Shown: positions 17,386 to 26,723 of the stretch, piece by piece
Numbering within the stretch: position 1 is the first letter of the stretch
Layout of the letters: each line of letters opens with the position of its first letter
Source of the DNA: Arcobacter nitrofigilis DSM 7299
GTDB taxonomy: Bacteria > Campylobacterota > Campylobacteria > Campylobacterales > Arcobacteraceae
Reading direction: 5' to 3'
DNA: 64,000 nt
NCBI RefSeq assembly: GCF_000092245.1
Contig: NC_014166.1
Span: 186,001-250,000, forward strand
The notes under the pieces: model-generated
Seen by the model: only the letters and a program-made list of their open reading frames with translations
Database searches by the model: none
What the model was told of the DNA's origin: nothing
Translations under genes and position numbers: made by a program

Positions 17386-19202
17386 ATAAAATAATAGAAG
17401 AAGTAACAAACAAAATAATAAAAAGATCACAAAAAAGTAGAAAGATTTATCTATCTAGAATAAATGAAGCTAAAAAAAATAGTGTAAATAGAGCAACCTT
17501 AGATTGTGCCAATTTAGCCCATGCTATTGCTCCAATGACCAATGAAGAAAAAGCTTATTTAAGTGATATGAAATCTTTTAATATGGGAATTGTAACTGCT
17601 TATAATGATATGTTGTCAGCCCATGAACCTTATGCTGCATATCCTGATATCTTAAAAAAAGAGCTTTTAAAACATAGTTCGACTGCTCAAGTTGCAGGTG
17701 GAGTTCCAGCAATGTGTGATGGAGTAACTCAAGGGCAAGCAGGTATGGAATTATCACTTTTTTCTAGGGATAATATAGCTATGGGAACTGCAATTGCCCT
17801 GAGCCATAATACTTATGATGGAGCATTTTATTTGGGAATTTGTGACAAGATTGTTCCCGGATTAATGATTGGAGCTTTGAGTTTTGGACATTTACCAGCT
17901 ATTTTTGTACCATCAGGTCCTATGCCTTCTGGTATTTCAAATAAAGAAAAAGCAAAAGTGAGACAAGAGTTTGCCCAAAACAAAATAGATGAAAAAGCAC
18001 TTTTTGAAGTGGAAAAGGCATCTTATCATAGCTGTGGAACCTGTACTTTTTTTGGAACAGCAAATTCAAATCAAATGCTTTTGGAGATGATGGGCTTACA
18101 ACTTCCTAATGGCTCTTTTGTAAATGCAAATACACCTTTAAGATATGCTTTGACAAAAAAATCAGCCCAAACTCTTATAAACCTATGTGAGAAAAAAATA
18201 TCAATATCAGATATTGTAAATGAAAAAACTTTTGTAAATGCAATTATTGGACTTATGGCAACAGGAGGTTCAACAAATCACACTATTCATTTAATTGCTA
18301 TGGCAAAAGCAGCTGGGATAGTTCTTACTTGGGAAGATTTTGATGATATTTCAAAAGTTACGCCATTACTTTGTAAAATGTATCCAAATGGAAGTGCAGA
18401 TGTAAATCACTTTAGAGATGCGGGTGGAATGAGTGTAGTTATAGCCCAACTTCTTGACTTAGACTTAGTTCATAATGATGTTCAAACAGTTGTTGGATAT
18501 GGTTTAGATAATTTTATCAAAGAACCAGTTTTACAAGATGATGAACTAATTTTTAATGATGGAGAAAAAAGTTCAAAAAATATAGAAGTAATCTCAAGTG
18601 CTAAAACTCCTTTTTCAAAAGAGGGTGGATTAAAACTTTTAGTGGGAAATCTTGGTAAAAGTGTTATAAAAACTTCAGCTTTGAAAGAAGAATATCTTTA
18701 TATAAAAGCACCAGCTGTTGTATTTAATTCACAAGAAGAGTTACAAAAAGAGTTTGTAAAAGGAAAACTAGAAAAAGATTTTATTGCAGTTATAAGATAT
18801 CAAGGACCAAAGGCAAATGGAATGCCAGAACTTCATAAACTAATGCCTCCCCTTGGAGCCTTACAAGATAAAGGTTTTAAAGTAGCAATTATAACAGATG
18901 GTAGAATGTCAGGGGCTTCTGGAAAAGTTGCCTCTGCAATACATCTTTATCCTGAGGCTATTGAAGGTGGACTTATAGCAAAAATTGAAAATGGTGATAT
19001 GATAGAGATGGATGTAAAAAATGGCACAATAAAACTTCTAATTGATAAAGAAGTTTTAGAAAAAAGAGAAGTTAAACAGATAAATTTAGAAAAAAATAGA
19101 CATGGTTTCGGACGAGAACTATTTTCAAGTATTAGAGAAAATGTAAGTTCAAGTGAAACCGGAGCAACTATTTTTAAACTTGTAGGAGAAGAAAACTTAT
19201 GA
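17382..19202 (+). CDS. edd: 6-phosphogluconate dehydratase
   Basis: [4Fe-4S] dehydratase of the IlvD/Edd family, 606 residues, making 2-keto-3-deoxy-6-phosphogluconate. It has TAYNDMLSAHEPYAAYP, GGVPAMCDGVTQGQAGMELS (a cluster Cys), CDKIVPGLMIGAL (a second) and SCGTCTFFGTANSNQMLLE (a third). The C-terminal TDGRMSGASGKV segment is also a family signature. Edd rather than IlvD is chosen because of the length and the adjacent eda. Its ATGA overlaps the lactonase stop, and its own stop overlaps the eda start. Confidence 0.96.
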   Translation: MNKIIEEVTNKIIKRSQKSRKIYLSRINEAKKNSVNRATLDCANLAHAIAPMTNEEKAYLSDMKSFNMGIVTAYNDMLSAHEPYAAYPDILKKELLKHSSTAQVAGGVPAMCDGVTQGQAGMELSLFSRDNIAMGTAIALSHNTYDGAFYLGICDKIVPGLMIGALSFGHLPAIFVPSGPMPSGISNKEKAKVRQEFAQNKIDEKALFEVEKASYHSCGTCTFFGTANSNQMLLEMMGLQLPNGSFVNANTPLRYALTKKSAQTLINLCEKKISISDIVNEKTFVNAIIGLMATGGSTNHTIHLIAMAKAAGIVLTWEDFDDISKVTPLLCKMYPNGSADVNHFRDAGGMSVVIAQLLDLDLVHNDVQTVVGYGLDNFIKEPVLQDDELIFNDGEKSSKNIEVISSAKTPFSKEGGLKLLVGNLGKSVIKTSALKEEYLYIKAPAVVFNSQEELQKEFVKGKLEKDFIAVIRYQGPKANGMPELHKLMPPLGALQDKGFKVAIITDGRMSGASGKVASAIHLYPEAIEGGLIAKIENGDMIEMDVKNGTIKLLIDKEVLEKREVKQINLEKNRHGFGRELFSSIRENVSSSETGATIFKLVGEENL

Positions 19203-19822
19203 ATGCAAATGATGTAATGAAAATATCACCAATAGTACCAGTTATTGCCCTTGATGATATAAAAGATGCTTTGCCTTTAGCAAAAGCTTTAAGTGAGGGT
19301 GGAATAAATATTATGGAGATAACTTTAAGAACAAAAGCTGGACTTAAAGCTATTAATCTTATCTCAAAAGAGATGCCATCTATGAATGTGGGAGCTGGAA
19401 CAGTTTGCAATAATGTTGATTTGATGGAAGCAAAAGCAGTGGGTGCAAAATTTGTATTTTCTCCTGGAATTTCTCAAGAGTTAATAGATAGTGCAAAAAA
19501 ATATAAGATGACAATTATTCCAGGAATTGCAACTGCTTCAGAAGTTATGCTTGCTCAAAATAATGGTATTTATAATTGTAAATTATTCCCTGCAACAATA
19601 AGTGGAGGAGTTGATATTTTAAAAGCTTTTCAAGGACCTTTTCCAAAAATGAAGTTTTGTCCCACAGGTGGAGTAAATCTAGAAAATCTAAATGACTTTT
19701 TATCTTTAAAAAATGTTTTATGTGTTGGTGGAACATGGATTATTCCAAAAGATATTATAAAAAGTGGTGATTTTAATAAGATTACAGAGTTATGTATTGA
19801 GGCACTAGCAAAAATAAAATAA
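19199..19822 (+). CDS. eda: KDPG aldolase
   Basis: Class I aldolase splitting KDPG to pyruvate and glyceraldehyde-3-phosphate, 207 residues. The Schiff-base residue is Lys128 in YNCKLFPA, and the catalytic Glu is Glu40 in MEITLRT. GAGTV, FSPGI and FCPTGGVNLENL (phosphate site) complete the TIM-barrel signature. ATGA overlap with edd indicates coupled translation. This completes the Entner-Doudoroff branch within one operon. Confidence 0.96.
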   Translation: MNANDVMKISPIVPVIALDDIKDALPLAKALSEGGINIMEITLRTKAGLKAINLISKEMPSMNVGAGTVCNNVDLMEAKAVGAKFVFSPGISQELIDSAKKYKMTIIPGIATASEVMLAQNNGIYNCKLFPATISGGVDILKAFQGPFPKMKFCPTGGVNLENLNDFLSLKNVLCVGGTWIIPKDIIKSGDFNKITELCIEALAKIK

Positions 19823-19834
19823 AAGGAGATTATT

Positions 19835-21469
19835 TTGGCAAATGAATTAGCAGGAAAAAAAGCACCTAAAGAGATATTAGAGAATATCCCAAAACTACTT
19901 TCATCTTATTATGAAAATAAGCCAAATATAAATGAAGTAAGTCAAAAAGTTAGTTTTGGTACATCTGGACATAGGGGAAGTTCCCTAAAAACAAGTTTCA
20001 ATGAAGACCATATTTTAGCTATTTCTCAAGCCTTATGTGAATATAGAAAAGATGCAAAAATAACTGGAACTTTATATATAGGAATAGATACTCATGCCCT
20101 CTCAACTCCTGCTCAAACAACAGCATTACAAGTATTTATAGCAAATAAAATAAAATGTAAAATTGCCCAAAATAAAAACTTCACTCCCACTCCTGTAATT
20201 TCCTTTACTATTTTAGAAGCTAATAAAAATAGTAAAATTTTAAATGATGGAGTCGTAATAACTCCTTCTCACAATCCACCAAGTGATGGTGGCTTTAAAT
20301 ATAATCCACCAAATGGTGGACCAGCAGATAGTGATATTACAACTATCATAGAAAATAGAGCAAATGAGATTTTGGCAAATGGTTTAAAGGATGTAAAAAA
20401 AGTCTCAATTGAAGAGTTAGATGGTTCTTTGTTTGTAGAAGAGTTTGATTTTATAACTCCTTATGTAAAAGCTCTTGATACTATTATTGATATGGCTTGT
20501 ATTAAAAAAGCAAATCTTAAAATTGGTGTTGACCCAATGGGCGGTTCTGGAATAGAAGTTTACAAAAAGATAAAAGAGATTTATGGTTTAAATCTTGAAA
20601 TTGTAAATGATAAAGTTGATCCAACTTTTTCTTTTATGACTTGTGATCATGATGGTAAGATTAGAATGGATTGTTCATCAAAAGATGCAATGGCTTCATT
20701 AATAGGCTTAAAAGACAAGTATGAATTAGCTTTTGCAAATGATCCTGACTTTGATAGACATGGAATCGTGACTCCAAGTGTTGGGCTTATGAATCCAAAT
20801 CATTATCTCTCTGTTGCTATTTGGTATTTATTTTCAAATAGACCTTGGAGTGATGACTTAGGCATTGGGAAGACATTAGTCTCAAGTTCTATGATAGATA
20901 GGGTTGCAAAGATGCTTAATAAGAAGCTTTATGAAGTACCTGTTGGCTTTAAATGGTTTGTTGATGGTCTTTATGAAGGAACTTTAGGTTTTGGAGGAGA
21001 AGAGAGTGCTGGAGCTTCATTTTTAAGATTTGATGGAAGTGTTTGGTCAACTGATAAAGATGGAATAATTTTAAATTTATTAGCAGCTGAGATTACTTCA
21101 AAACTAAAAAAAGACCCTGGAACTATTTATAAAGAGTTAGAAGAGAAAAATGGAACTTCATATTATAAAAGAATCGATGCCCCAGCAACGATAGAACAAA
21201 AAGCTAAACTAAAAAGTCTAAGTGTTGAAGATATAGTATCAAAAGAGCTTGCAGGGGAACTTATCGAAAATATTTTTACTAAAGCAGAGGGTAATAAAGC
21301 ATCCATTGGAGGGTTGAAAGTGGTTACCAAAAATGGTTGGTTTGCAGCTCGTCCTTCAGGTACAGAAGATATATATAAAATCTATGCGGAAAGTTTTATA
21401 AGTAGTGAGCATTTGGAGCTTATTTTAACCCAAGCTCAAGAGATAGTAACACAAAGTATAAAAGGATAA
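19835..21469 (+). CDS. pgm: Phosphoglucomutase (alpha-D-glucose, Pgm type)
   Basis: Interconverts glucose-1-phosphate and glucose-6-phosphate, 544 residues, the length of the E. coli Pgm type. The phosphoserine is Ser145 in TPSHNPPSDGG, the metal loop is DPDFDRHG, the sugar-binding loop is GFGGEESAGAS, and the C-terminal phosphate loop is RPSGTEDIYKIYAES. The start is a TTG at 19835 with a strong AGGAG six bases upstream and no closer ATG, so TTG initiation is likely. It provides the link between the phosphorylase product and zwf. Confidence 0.95.
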   Translation: MANELAGKKAPKEILENIPKLLSSYYENKPNINEVSQKVSFGTSGHRGSSLKTSFNEDHILAISQALCEYRKDAKITGTLYIGIDTHALSTPAQTTALQVFIANKIKCKIAQNKNFTPTPVISFTILEANKNSKILNDGVVITPSHNPPSDGGFKYNPPNGGPADSDITTIIENRANEILANGLKDVKKVSIEELDGSLFVEEFDFITPYVKALDTIIDMACIKKANLKIGVDPMGGSGIEVYKKIKEIYGLNLEIVNDKVDPTFSFMTCDHDGKIRMDCSSKDAMASLIGLKDKYELAFANDPDFDRHGIVTPSVGLMNPNHYLSVAIWYLFSNRPWSDDLGIGKTLVSSSMIDRVAKMLNKKLYEVPVGFKWFVDGLYEGTLGFGGEESAGASFLRFDGSVWSTDKDGIILNLLAAEITSKLKKDPGTIYKELEEKNGTSYYKRIDAPATIEQKAKLKSLSVEDIVSKELAGELIENIFTKAEGNKASIGGLKVVTKNGWFAARPSGTEDIYKIYAESFISSEHLELILTQAQEIVTQSIKG

Positions 21470-21472
21470 AAG

Positions 21473-22681
21473 ATGAATTATAGTGCAAATTTTAGTCCAA
21501 GGGTTTCTGATAGTGAGATTTTCGAAAGTATAAAAAAAGAGAAGCAAGATATAGGTTATTATAACTTGCCTTTTCAAGATACAACTCTAATAAAGGAGTA
21601 TGCCCAAACTGTCAAGCAAAAAGATATAGCAATAATTGGAATAGGTGGAAGTACTTTAGGAACTTTTGCAATTTATAGTTTTTTAACTAGAACCCATAAC
21701 TTTGATAAAAAGCTTTATTTTTTTGAATCAACTGATCCAATTGATATAAATACAAGATTGGAAAGATTAGATTTAGACAATACCCTATTTATCGTTATTA
21801 GTAAATCAGGTACAACTATTGAGACAATAAGTGTCTTTAAATACCTTTACTCAAAAGTTAAAATTGACAAAAATAATTGTTTAATAATAACAGAGACTGA
21901 CAGTAAACTAAATGATTTTGCCCAAAGTAATGATATAAAAACATTTGAAATACCCAAAAATGTTGGTGGGAGATTTTCTGTATTTTCTACTGTAGGACTT
22001 GTACCTTTAGCAATTGTTGGAATTGATATTGATAGATTATTGGATGGTGCAAAAGAGGCTTATAGTGAATACTTTGAACAAGAGGCTTTATATAAAAGAA
22101 TAATGACAAAAGCTAGATTTATGGCAGAGTATAAGCATAAGTTTAATAATAATGTAGTTTTTTCTTATGCTTCAGAACTTGAAGGATTTAATAAATGGTA
22201 TGTTCAATTATGGGGAGAAAGCTTAGGGAAAATTGACAAAGACAATACTCACCAAGGTTTGACACCAATTGGTTTATTAGGTCCAGTTGATCAACATAGT
22301 TTTTTACAGTTAATCATCCAAGGGAAAAGGGATAAAACGGTTACTTTTATTAAAATAAAAGATTTCGCAGATAACTCAAAAATTCCTGATGTAAAATTAA
22401 AAGGTTTAGAAGAACTTGATTATATTAATAATTTAAAATTCTCTGAGCTTATAAATCATCAAGCAGATGCTACTATAGAAGCAGTACATGATTTACAAGA
22501 TATTCCATGTGATACTATTACTATGGATAAAGTTGATGGATTTAGTTTAGCAAAATTAATGTATGTATATGAATTACTAACTTCAATAGTTGGAAAATTT
22601 TTATTTATAAATGCCTATGATCAACCAGGCGTTGAAAGTGGTAAAATAATTTTAAAAGAGAAACTAAAAAAGAAAAAATAG
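21473..22681 (+). CDS. pgi: Glucose-6-phosphate isomerase, short type
   Basis: Interconverts glucose-6-phosphate and fructose-6-phosphate, 402 residues, shorter than the 549-residue E. coli form but usual for Campylobacterota. Motifs are IAIIGIGGSTLGTFAIYSFL, VISKSGTTIETIS, GGRFSVFSTVGLVPLAI, WGESLGKIDKDNTHQGLTP and GPVDQHSFLQL. It starts three bases after pgm and is the last gene of the long block. An independent promoter box follows before the next gene. Confidence 0.95.
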   Translation: MNYSANFSPRVSDSEIFESIKKEKQDIGYYNLPFQDTTLIKEYAQTVKQKDIAIIGIGGSTLGTFAIYSFLTRTHNFDKKLYFFESTDPIDINTRLERLDLDNTLFIVISKSGTTIETISVFKYLYSKVKIDKNNCLIITETDSKLNDFAQSNDIKTFEIPKNVGGRFSVFSTVGLVPLAIVGIDIDRLLDGAKEAYSEYFEQEALYKRIMTKARFMAEYKHKFNNNVVFSYASELEGFNKWYVQLWGESLGKIDKDNTHQGLTPIGLLGPVDQHSFLQLIIQGKRDKTVTFIKIKDFADNSKIPDVKLKGLEELDYINNLKFSELINHQADATIEAVHDLQDIPCDTITMDKVDGFSLAKLMYVYELLTSIVGKFLFINAYDQPGVESGKIILKEKLKKKK

Positions 22682-22727
22682 GGCATAGAGTGTTCTTATA
22701 GACATATGAAAAACTTTTGAATTAATG

Positions 22728-22733
22728 TATAAT
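22728..22733 (+). promoter_or_regulatory. TATAAT -10 box upstream of the DUF523 gene
   Basis: A perfect TATAAT preceded directly by TG lies 26 bases before the ATG at 22760, in the 78-base gap after pgi. AAGGTAAGGAAAG, a strong ribosome site, follows. It suggests that transcription of the following genes is separate from the carbohydrate operon. Confidence 0.55.
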
Positions 22734-22759
22734 CTTCTATTAAAAGGTAAGGAAAGATT

Positions 22760-23713
22760 ATGAAATTAGGAATATCTTCGTGTTTGATAGGAAATCTCTG
22801 TCGTTATGATGGAGCTCATTCAAGAGATGCTTTTGTGGTTAATATACTTCAAAAATATTTTGAAATAGTGCCTTATTGTCCTGAGAGTATTATTTTTGGT
22901 ACACCAAGGGAGACTATTAGATTGGTTCGAAATGGTGAAGATATAAAAGTTACTACTTCAAATGGTGAAAAAGATGTAACTAAACAATTAGATGAAATCT
23001 CTGTTTCTTGTGCAAAACAAATAGCCAATGATGATATTTGTGGATTTATTTTAAAATCAAAATCACCTACCTGTGGAATGGAAAGAGTAAAAGTTTACCA
23101 AGAAAAAAATGCCCCAAGTAAAAAAGAAGGAGTTGGTCTTTTTGCAAAAAGAATAAAAGAATTTTATCCTTATTTACCCCTAGAAGAAGAGGGTAGACTT
23201 AATGATGCTTGGTTAAAAGAGAACTTTTTAATGCAAATCTTTGCTTATAGAGATTTACATGAATTATTAAAAAAAGAAGATATTGAGTTTAATGATTTAG
23301 TAGAGTTTCATACTTCATACAAATATTTAATTTATGCAAAATCACAAGAGTTTTATAAAGAGTTGGGGCATATTGTCGCAAATCATGAGAAAAAACCTTT
23401 AGAAGAGATTTTAGCTGAATATAAACAAAGTTTTTTAAAAGCAATAAGTGAAAAAAGTACTATCAATAAAACTTACAATGTCTTACTTCATATTTTTGGA
23501 TATTTCAAAAAACATATCTCAAAAGAAGAAAAAGAGTTATTACTTGTAAGTATGGATGAGTATAAAGATGGTATTATTCCTCTTATAACCATAGTTAAGA
23601 TGTTCAAAATATATATTAGTAGATACGATATCGAATACTTAAAAAAACAAAAGTTTTTAAATCCTTATCCAGCTGAACTTGCTTTGAGATCTGATTTAAA
23701 AGCTAATAAATAG
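22760..23713 (+). CDS. DUF523-DUF1722 fusion protein (YbgA-like C-terminus)
   Basis: Two-domain protein of 317 residues. The N-terminal DUF523 (about 1-145) has GISSCLIGNLCRYDG with Cys8 and Cys14, and SPTCGMERVKVY with a third Cys. DUF523 relatives such as TudS use three Cys to hold a [4Fe-4S] cluster in thiouracil desulfuration. The C-terminal DUF1722 (about 180-305) matches the YbgA domain, with the EFHTSYKYLIYAKSQEFYKELG segment. The fusion is a known architecture, but its cellular role is not established. It precedes a DUF420 membrane protein by seven bases. Confidence 0.85.
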   Translation: MKLGISSCLIGNLCRYDGAHSRDAFVVNILQKYFEIVPYCPESIIFGTPRETIRLVRNGEDIKVTTSNGEKDVTKQLDEISVSCAKQIANDDICGFILKSKSPTCGMERVKVYQEKNAPSKKEGVGLFAKRIKEFYPYLPLEEEGRLNDAWLKENFLMQIFAYRDLHELLKKEDIEFNDLVEFHTSYKYLIYAKSQEFYKELGHIVANHEKKPLEEILAEYKQSFLKAISEKSTINKTYNVLLHIFGYFKKHISKEEKELLLVSMDEYKDGIIPLITIVKMFKIYISRYDIEYLKKQKFLNPYPAELALRSDLKANK

Positions 23714-23720
23714 GACTTAA

Positions 23721-24185
23721 ATGGAAACTGTAAGTAATAATATTATACCACTTCATATGAATGTGATGTTGGTCTTCTTTTCAGTATTACCTTTTCTTGT
23801 GATGGGTAGTATATTTCTTGCTAAAAATAAGCAGTATAAATTACACTTTTATTCTCAAGGGTTTATTTTAGTTTTGACAATTTTGGTATTGGTATTTTTT
23901 GAAATTATGATTAGAATTGATGGTGGCTTTTTTGAGTTTGCCAAACAAAGTGATATGCCACATGGCTTTTTAGTAGGATATTTGATTTTTCATATAATAA
24001 TTGCTTTGATTGCTGCTGTTTTATGGATAAGATTATTTATCAAATCTATGCTTTTATATCAAAATGGAAAAATAGAAGAGATAAAAGCTTCAAATCATAT
24101 ACGAGAAGGGCAGATTACTTTTATATTTTTATTACTTAGTTGTATAACTGGAGTATTTGTTTATCTATTTTTGTTTATTTTTTGA
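23721..24185 (+). CDS. DUF420 family membrane protein
   Basis: Membrane protein of 154 residues with four hydrophobic helices (about 12-30, 40-60, 82-105 and 128-150). The DUF420 pattern of conserved His residues is present: H in KLHFYSQGF, H in MPHGFLVGYLIFH, and a REGQITFIFLLLSCITGVFVYLFL ending. DUF420 proteins are sometimes linked to cytochrome oxidase assembly (CtaM/YozB type). No oxidase genes are here, so function is open. Confidence 0.75.
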   Translation: METVSNNIIPLHMNVMLVFFSVLPFLVMGSIFLAKNKQYKLHFYSQGFILVLTILVLVFFEIMIRIDGGFFEFAKQSDMPHGFLVGYLIFHIIIALIAAVLWIRLFIKSMLLYQNGKIEEIKASNHIREGQITFIFLLLSCITGVFVYLFLFIF

Positions 24186-24224
24186 AAAAGATGTTAAAAT
24201 ACGAAAAAAGAATAAGGAAGTTTA

Positions 24225-24773
24225 ATGAGTATAGAGAAGGATCTTTTAGATAGAAGTGGTAGTGTTTGCGAACTTTGTGGAGCAAGTGATGGTCTTGAGG
24301 CAATTGAAGTTGCACCAAAAGATGAGAAGATTGTAGTATGTTCTACATGTAAAGAGCAAATTGAAGATGAGTCAAAAATGGATTCAAATCACTTTAGATG
24401 TTTAAATGATTCTATGTGGAGTGAAACTCCAGCTGTACAAGTTGTTGCTTATAGATTATTAAAGAACTTATCAATTGATGAAGGTTGGGCTCAAGATTTA
24501 GTTGAGATGATGTATTTAGAACCTGAAACTTTAGAGTGGGCAGAAGCAGGACTTACTACTGGTGAAGTTGTAAAAGATAGTAATGGGGTTACTTTAAATT
24601 CAGGTGATAGTGTAACTATTATAAAAGATTTAGATGTAAAAGGTGCTGGATTTACAGCAAAAAGAGGAACAGTTGTAAAAGGTATATCTTTGGGTGATGA
24701 TCCAACTCACATTGAAGGTAAAGTAAATGGAGTTAGAATCTTTTTAAAAACTTGTTTTTTGAAAAAGTCTTAA
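24225..24773 (+). CDS. PhnA domain protein
   Basis: Soluble protein of 182 residues. A PhnA-type zinc ribbon sits at the N-terminus, with Cys pairs in CELCGAS and CSTCKEQ. The C-terminal SH3-like PhnA domain contains KDSNGVTLNSGDSVTIIKDLDVKG and the GVRIFLKTCFLKK ending. Despite the name, members outside phosphonate operons have no proven phosphonate role, and none of the phn genes is nearby. The ATG has AAGGAAG upstream. A hairpin terminator follows. Confidence 0.85.
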   Translation: MSIEKDLLDRSGSVCELCGASDGLEAIEVAPKDEKIVVCSTCKEQIEDESKMDSNHFRCLNDSMWSETPAVQVVAYRLLKNLSIDEGWAQDLVEMMYLEPETLEWAEAGLTTGEVVKDSNGVTLNSGDSVTIIKDLDVKGAGFTAKRGTVVKGISLGDDPTHIEGKVNGVRIFLKTCFLKKS

Positions 24774-24778
24774 TATAA

Positions 24779-24805
24779 ACTCTCTACAAAAGTAGAGAGT
24801 CTTTT
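24779..24805. terminator. Rho-independent terminator between phnA-like gene and purT
   Basis: Perfect nine-base stem: ACTCTCTAC at 24779-24787, loop AAAA, GTAGAGAGT at 24792-24800, then CTTTT. It serves the plus-strand gene and may also end the convergent minus-strand operon. Confidence 0.8.
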
Positions 24806-25973
24806 AGCAATCAGAGAAGTTTTTTATAATCTCTTTTGCATTTTTAAGGGCTTTATCACTTGAATCTTTATCAAAAGTAAGTGCTACAGCCATTCTCCTT
24901 CCCACATGAGATTGTGGTTTTCCAAAAACTCTAACATATGAATTATCACTAAATGCTTCATCTTTTATATCAATAATAGGATTAAAAGTATCTGCAACAG
25001 CTTTATAAGCCGCACTTGCACCTGCTCCATATTGAATATAATTTAAAGGCAATCCTAATACTGCTCTTACATGAAGTGCAAATTCACTTTGAGATTGAGT
25101 AATCATAGTTACCATTCCTGTATCATGAGGTCTTGGGCTTACTTCAGAAAAATAAACTTCATCACCTTTTACAAATAATTCAACTCCAAAAATACCTCTA
25201 CCACCTAAACCATCAGTGATTTTTTTAGCTATTTCTTCTGATTTTTTGATTGCTTTATCACTCATTTTCATTGGTTGCCATGAGAAGATATAGTCACCAT
25301 CTTTTTGAATATGTCCAATAGGAGCACAGAAGATAGTTTGTCTTTCATTTCTTACTGTTAAAAGAGTTATTTCATAATCAAATTTTATAAACTCCTCAAC
25401 AATTAATTCACTAGCATCACCCCTAGCTTCTTTTGCAATTTCCCATGATTTTTCTAATTCTTTAGCACTTTTAGCAATACTTTGTCCGTGTCCAGAACTA
25501 CTCATTACAGGCTTAATAACACAAGGAAAACCAATATATTCTGCTGCATTTTTTAGTTCATCAAAACTTTTTACAAACTTATATTTACTTGTAGGAAGTT
25601 CTAACTCTTCAGCTGCAAATTCTCTTATGTTTTTTCTATTCATTGTTTTGTTTACAGCTTCGGCATTTGGGATTACATGAAATCCCTCTTTTTCAGCAGT
25701 AAACAGAGCATCAATATTGATTGCTTCAACTTCTGGCAGAATATAATCAGGTTTTTCTCTTCTAATTACATCTAATATTTCATTTTTATTTTTCATATTG
25801 ATTGTATAAGCTTTATTTGCAACAAGTTGTGCAGGAGCATTATTATAACTGTCAACTGCAATAGTTTCAATACCTAATCTTTGAGCTTCAATTATAACTT
25901 CTTTACCAAGTTCACCACTTCCAAGTAACATTATTTTAATTGAATTAGATTTTAAGGGAGTCCCAAATTTCAT
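24804..25973 (-). CDS. purT: Formate-dependent phosphoribosylglycinamide formyltransferase
   Basis: ATP-grasp enzyme of purine synthesis that uses formate, ATP and GAR, 389 residues, normal length. It opens with [48 protein letters not shown] (ATP loop), [30 protein letters not shown] (metal Glu pair) and the short C-terminal domain are all present. It overlaps the upstream glucosaminidase gene by 29 bases, suggesting coupling. Confidence 0.96.
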   Translation of the reverse strand: MKFGTPLKSNSIKIMLLGSGELGKEVIIEAQRLGIETIAVDSYNNAPAQLVANKAYTINMKNKNEILDVIRREKPDYILPEVEAINIDALFTAEKEGFHVIPNAEAVNKTMNRKNIREFAAEELELPTSKYKFVKSFDELKNAAEYIGFPCVIKPVMSSSGHGQSIAKSAKELEKSWEIAKEARGDASELIVEEFIKFDYEITLLTVRNERQTIFCAPIGHIQKDGDYIFSWQPMKMSDKAIKKSEEIAKKITDGLGGRGIFGVELFVKGDEVYFSEVSPRPHDTGMVTMITQSQSEFALHVRAVLGLPLNYIQYGAGASAAYKAVADTFNPIIDIKDEAFSDNSYVRVFGKPQSHVGRRMAVALTFDKDSSDKALKNAKEIIKNFSDC

Positions 25974-26715
25974 TTTTATCCTTTTTTAAATTTTTGTAGA
26001 ATCTTTTATCATATTCTTCTAAATCATTTTTTTCTATTACACTTTTTAATATTTTTAGATATCTTTCTTTTATTTGAGAGTAGTTTATTAAGGTTTGGCT
26101 TAAAACTAAACCAGATAATTTCTTCTTCATTTTTTGGAAATGAGAACGTAACATTCTAAATGAAATATAAGCATTCGTTCTATTTAGATTTAGCATGTAT
26201 GAAGAGATAGATTTCTCAAATGAGTCAAATATCCTCACTAAATGTGTAGCATTGGGGTCTCTGTTTAAAGGAACCATTCCTCTTTCTCCATTTTGACCAT
26301 ATGTCCAATGTCCAAATAGATTATTTCCTTCTTTTGCAAATCTACTTGTCCCCCAACCACTTTCAACAGCAGCTTGGGCTAACGCTAAAGATGGAGGTAC
26401 AATATTTACTCTAAATAAAAGTTTTTTATAATCGTAAATACTATCTACTTTATATCTTTTTGCTATTAAATCAAGCCTCTGTATATTTTCAATTTTTCTA
26501 CTAAAATGTTTATCCAATCTCATTTTTAAGATAAATTCTCTATCTTTTAATATCTTTTTATTGGCATGTTCAATGTAAGGATATAAGTAGTCAAAAAAAT
26601 AGTCTTGTTTTTTAGTAGTTGCTCTCATTTCGTAATATTCATCAGGGAAACCAGTAGTTTCAGCATAAGAATTCATTAGAAAGAAAATTGAAAGTAAAAA
26701 TAAGATTTTTTTCAT
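25945..26715 (-). CDS. Bax-like exported glucosaminidase
   Basis: Exported peptidoglycan hydrolase-like protein of 256 residues with signal [18 protein letters not shown]. The glucosaminidase core is [34 protein letters not shown] (about 107-140), with the expected catalytic Glu in AAVESGWG. It resembles E. coli Bax and the C-terminal domain of FlgJ. The [15 protein letters not shown] region fits the rest of the fold. It lies nine bases after dapF and overlaps purT. A wall-remodelling role is inferred. Confidence 0.85.
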   Translation of the reverse strand: MKKILFLLSIFFLMNSYAETTGFPDEYYEMRATTKKQDYFFDYLYPYIEHANKKILKDREFILKMRLDKHFSRKIENIQRLDLIAKRYKVDSIYDYKKLLFRVNIVPPSLALAQAAVESGWGTSRFAKEGNNLFGHWTYGQNGERGMVPLNRDPNATHLVRIFDSFEKSISSYMLNLNRTNAYISFRMLRSHFQKMKKKLSGLVLSQTLINYSQIKERYLKILKSVIEKNDLEEYDKRFYKNLKKDKNEIWDSLKI

Positions 26716-26723
26716 GGTATCTC

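Noticed and set aside
9325-22681. Recent horizontal transfer of the carbohydrate block
   Set aside because: No integrase, tRNA junction, repeats or obvious base-composition shift is visible by eye; transfer stays possible but unsupported without phylogeny.
24225-24773. Phosphonate utilisation locus suggested by the PhnA name
   Set aside because: No C-P lyase or phosphonate transport genes are near; PhnA domain proteins are widespread without such a role.
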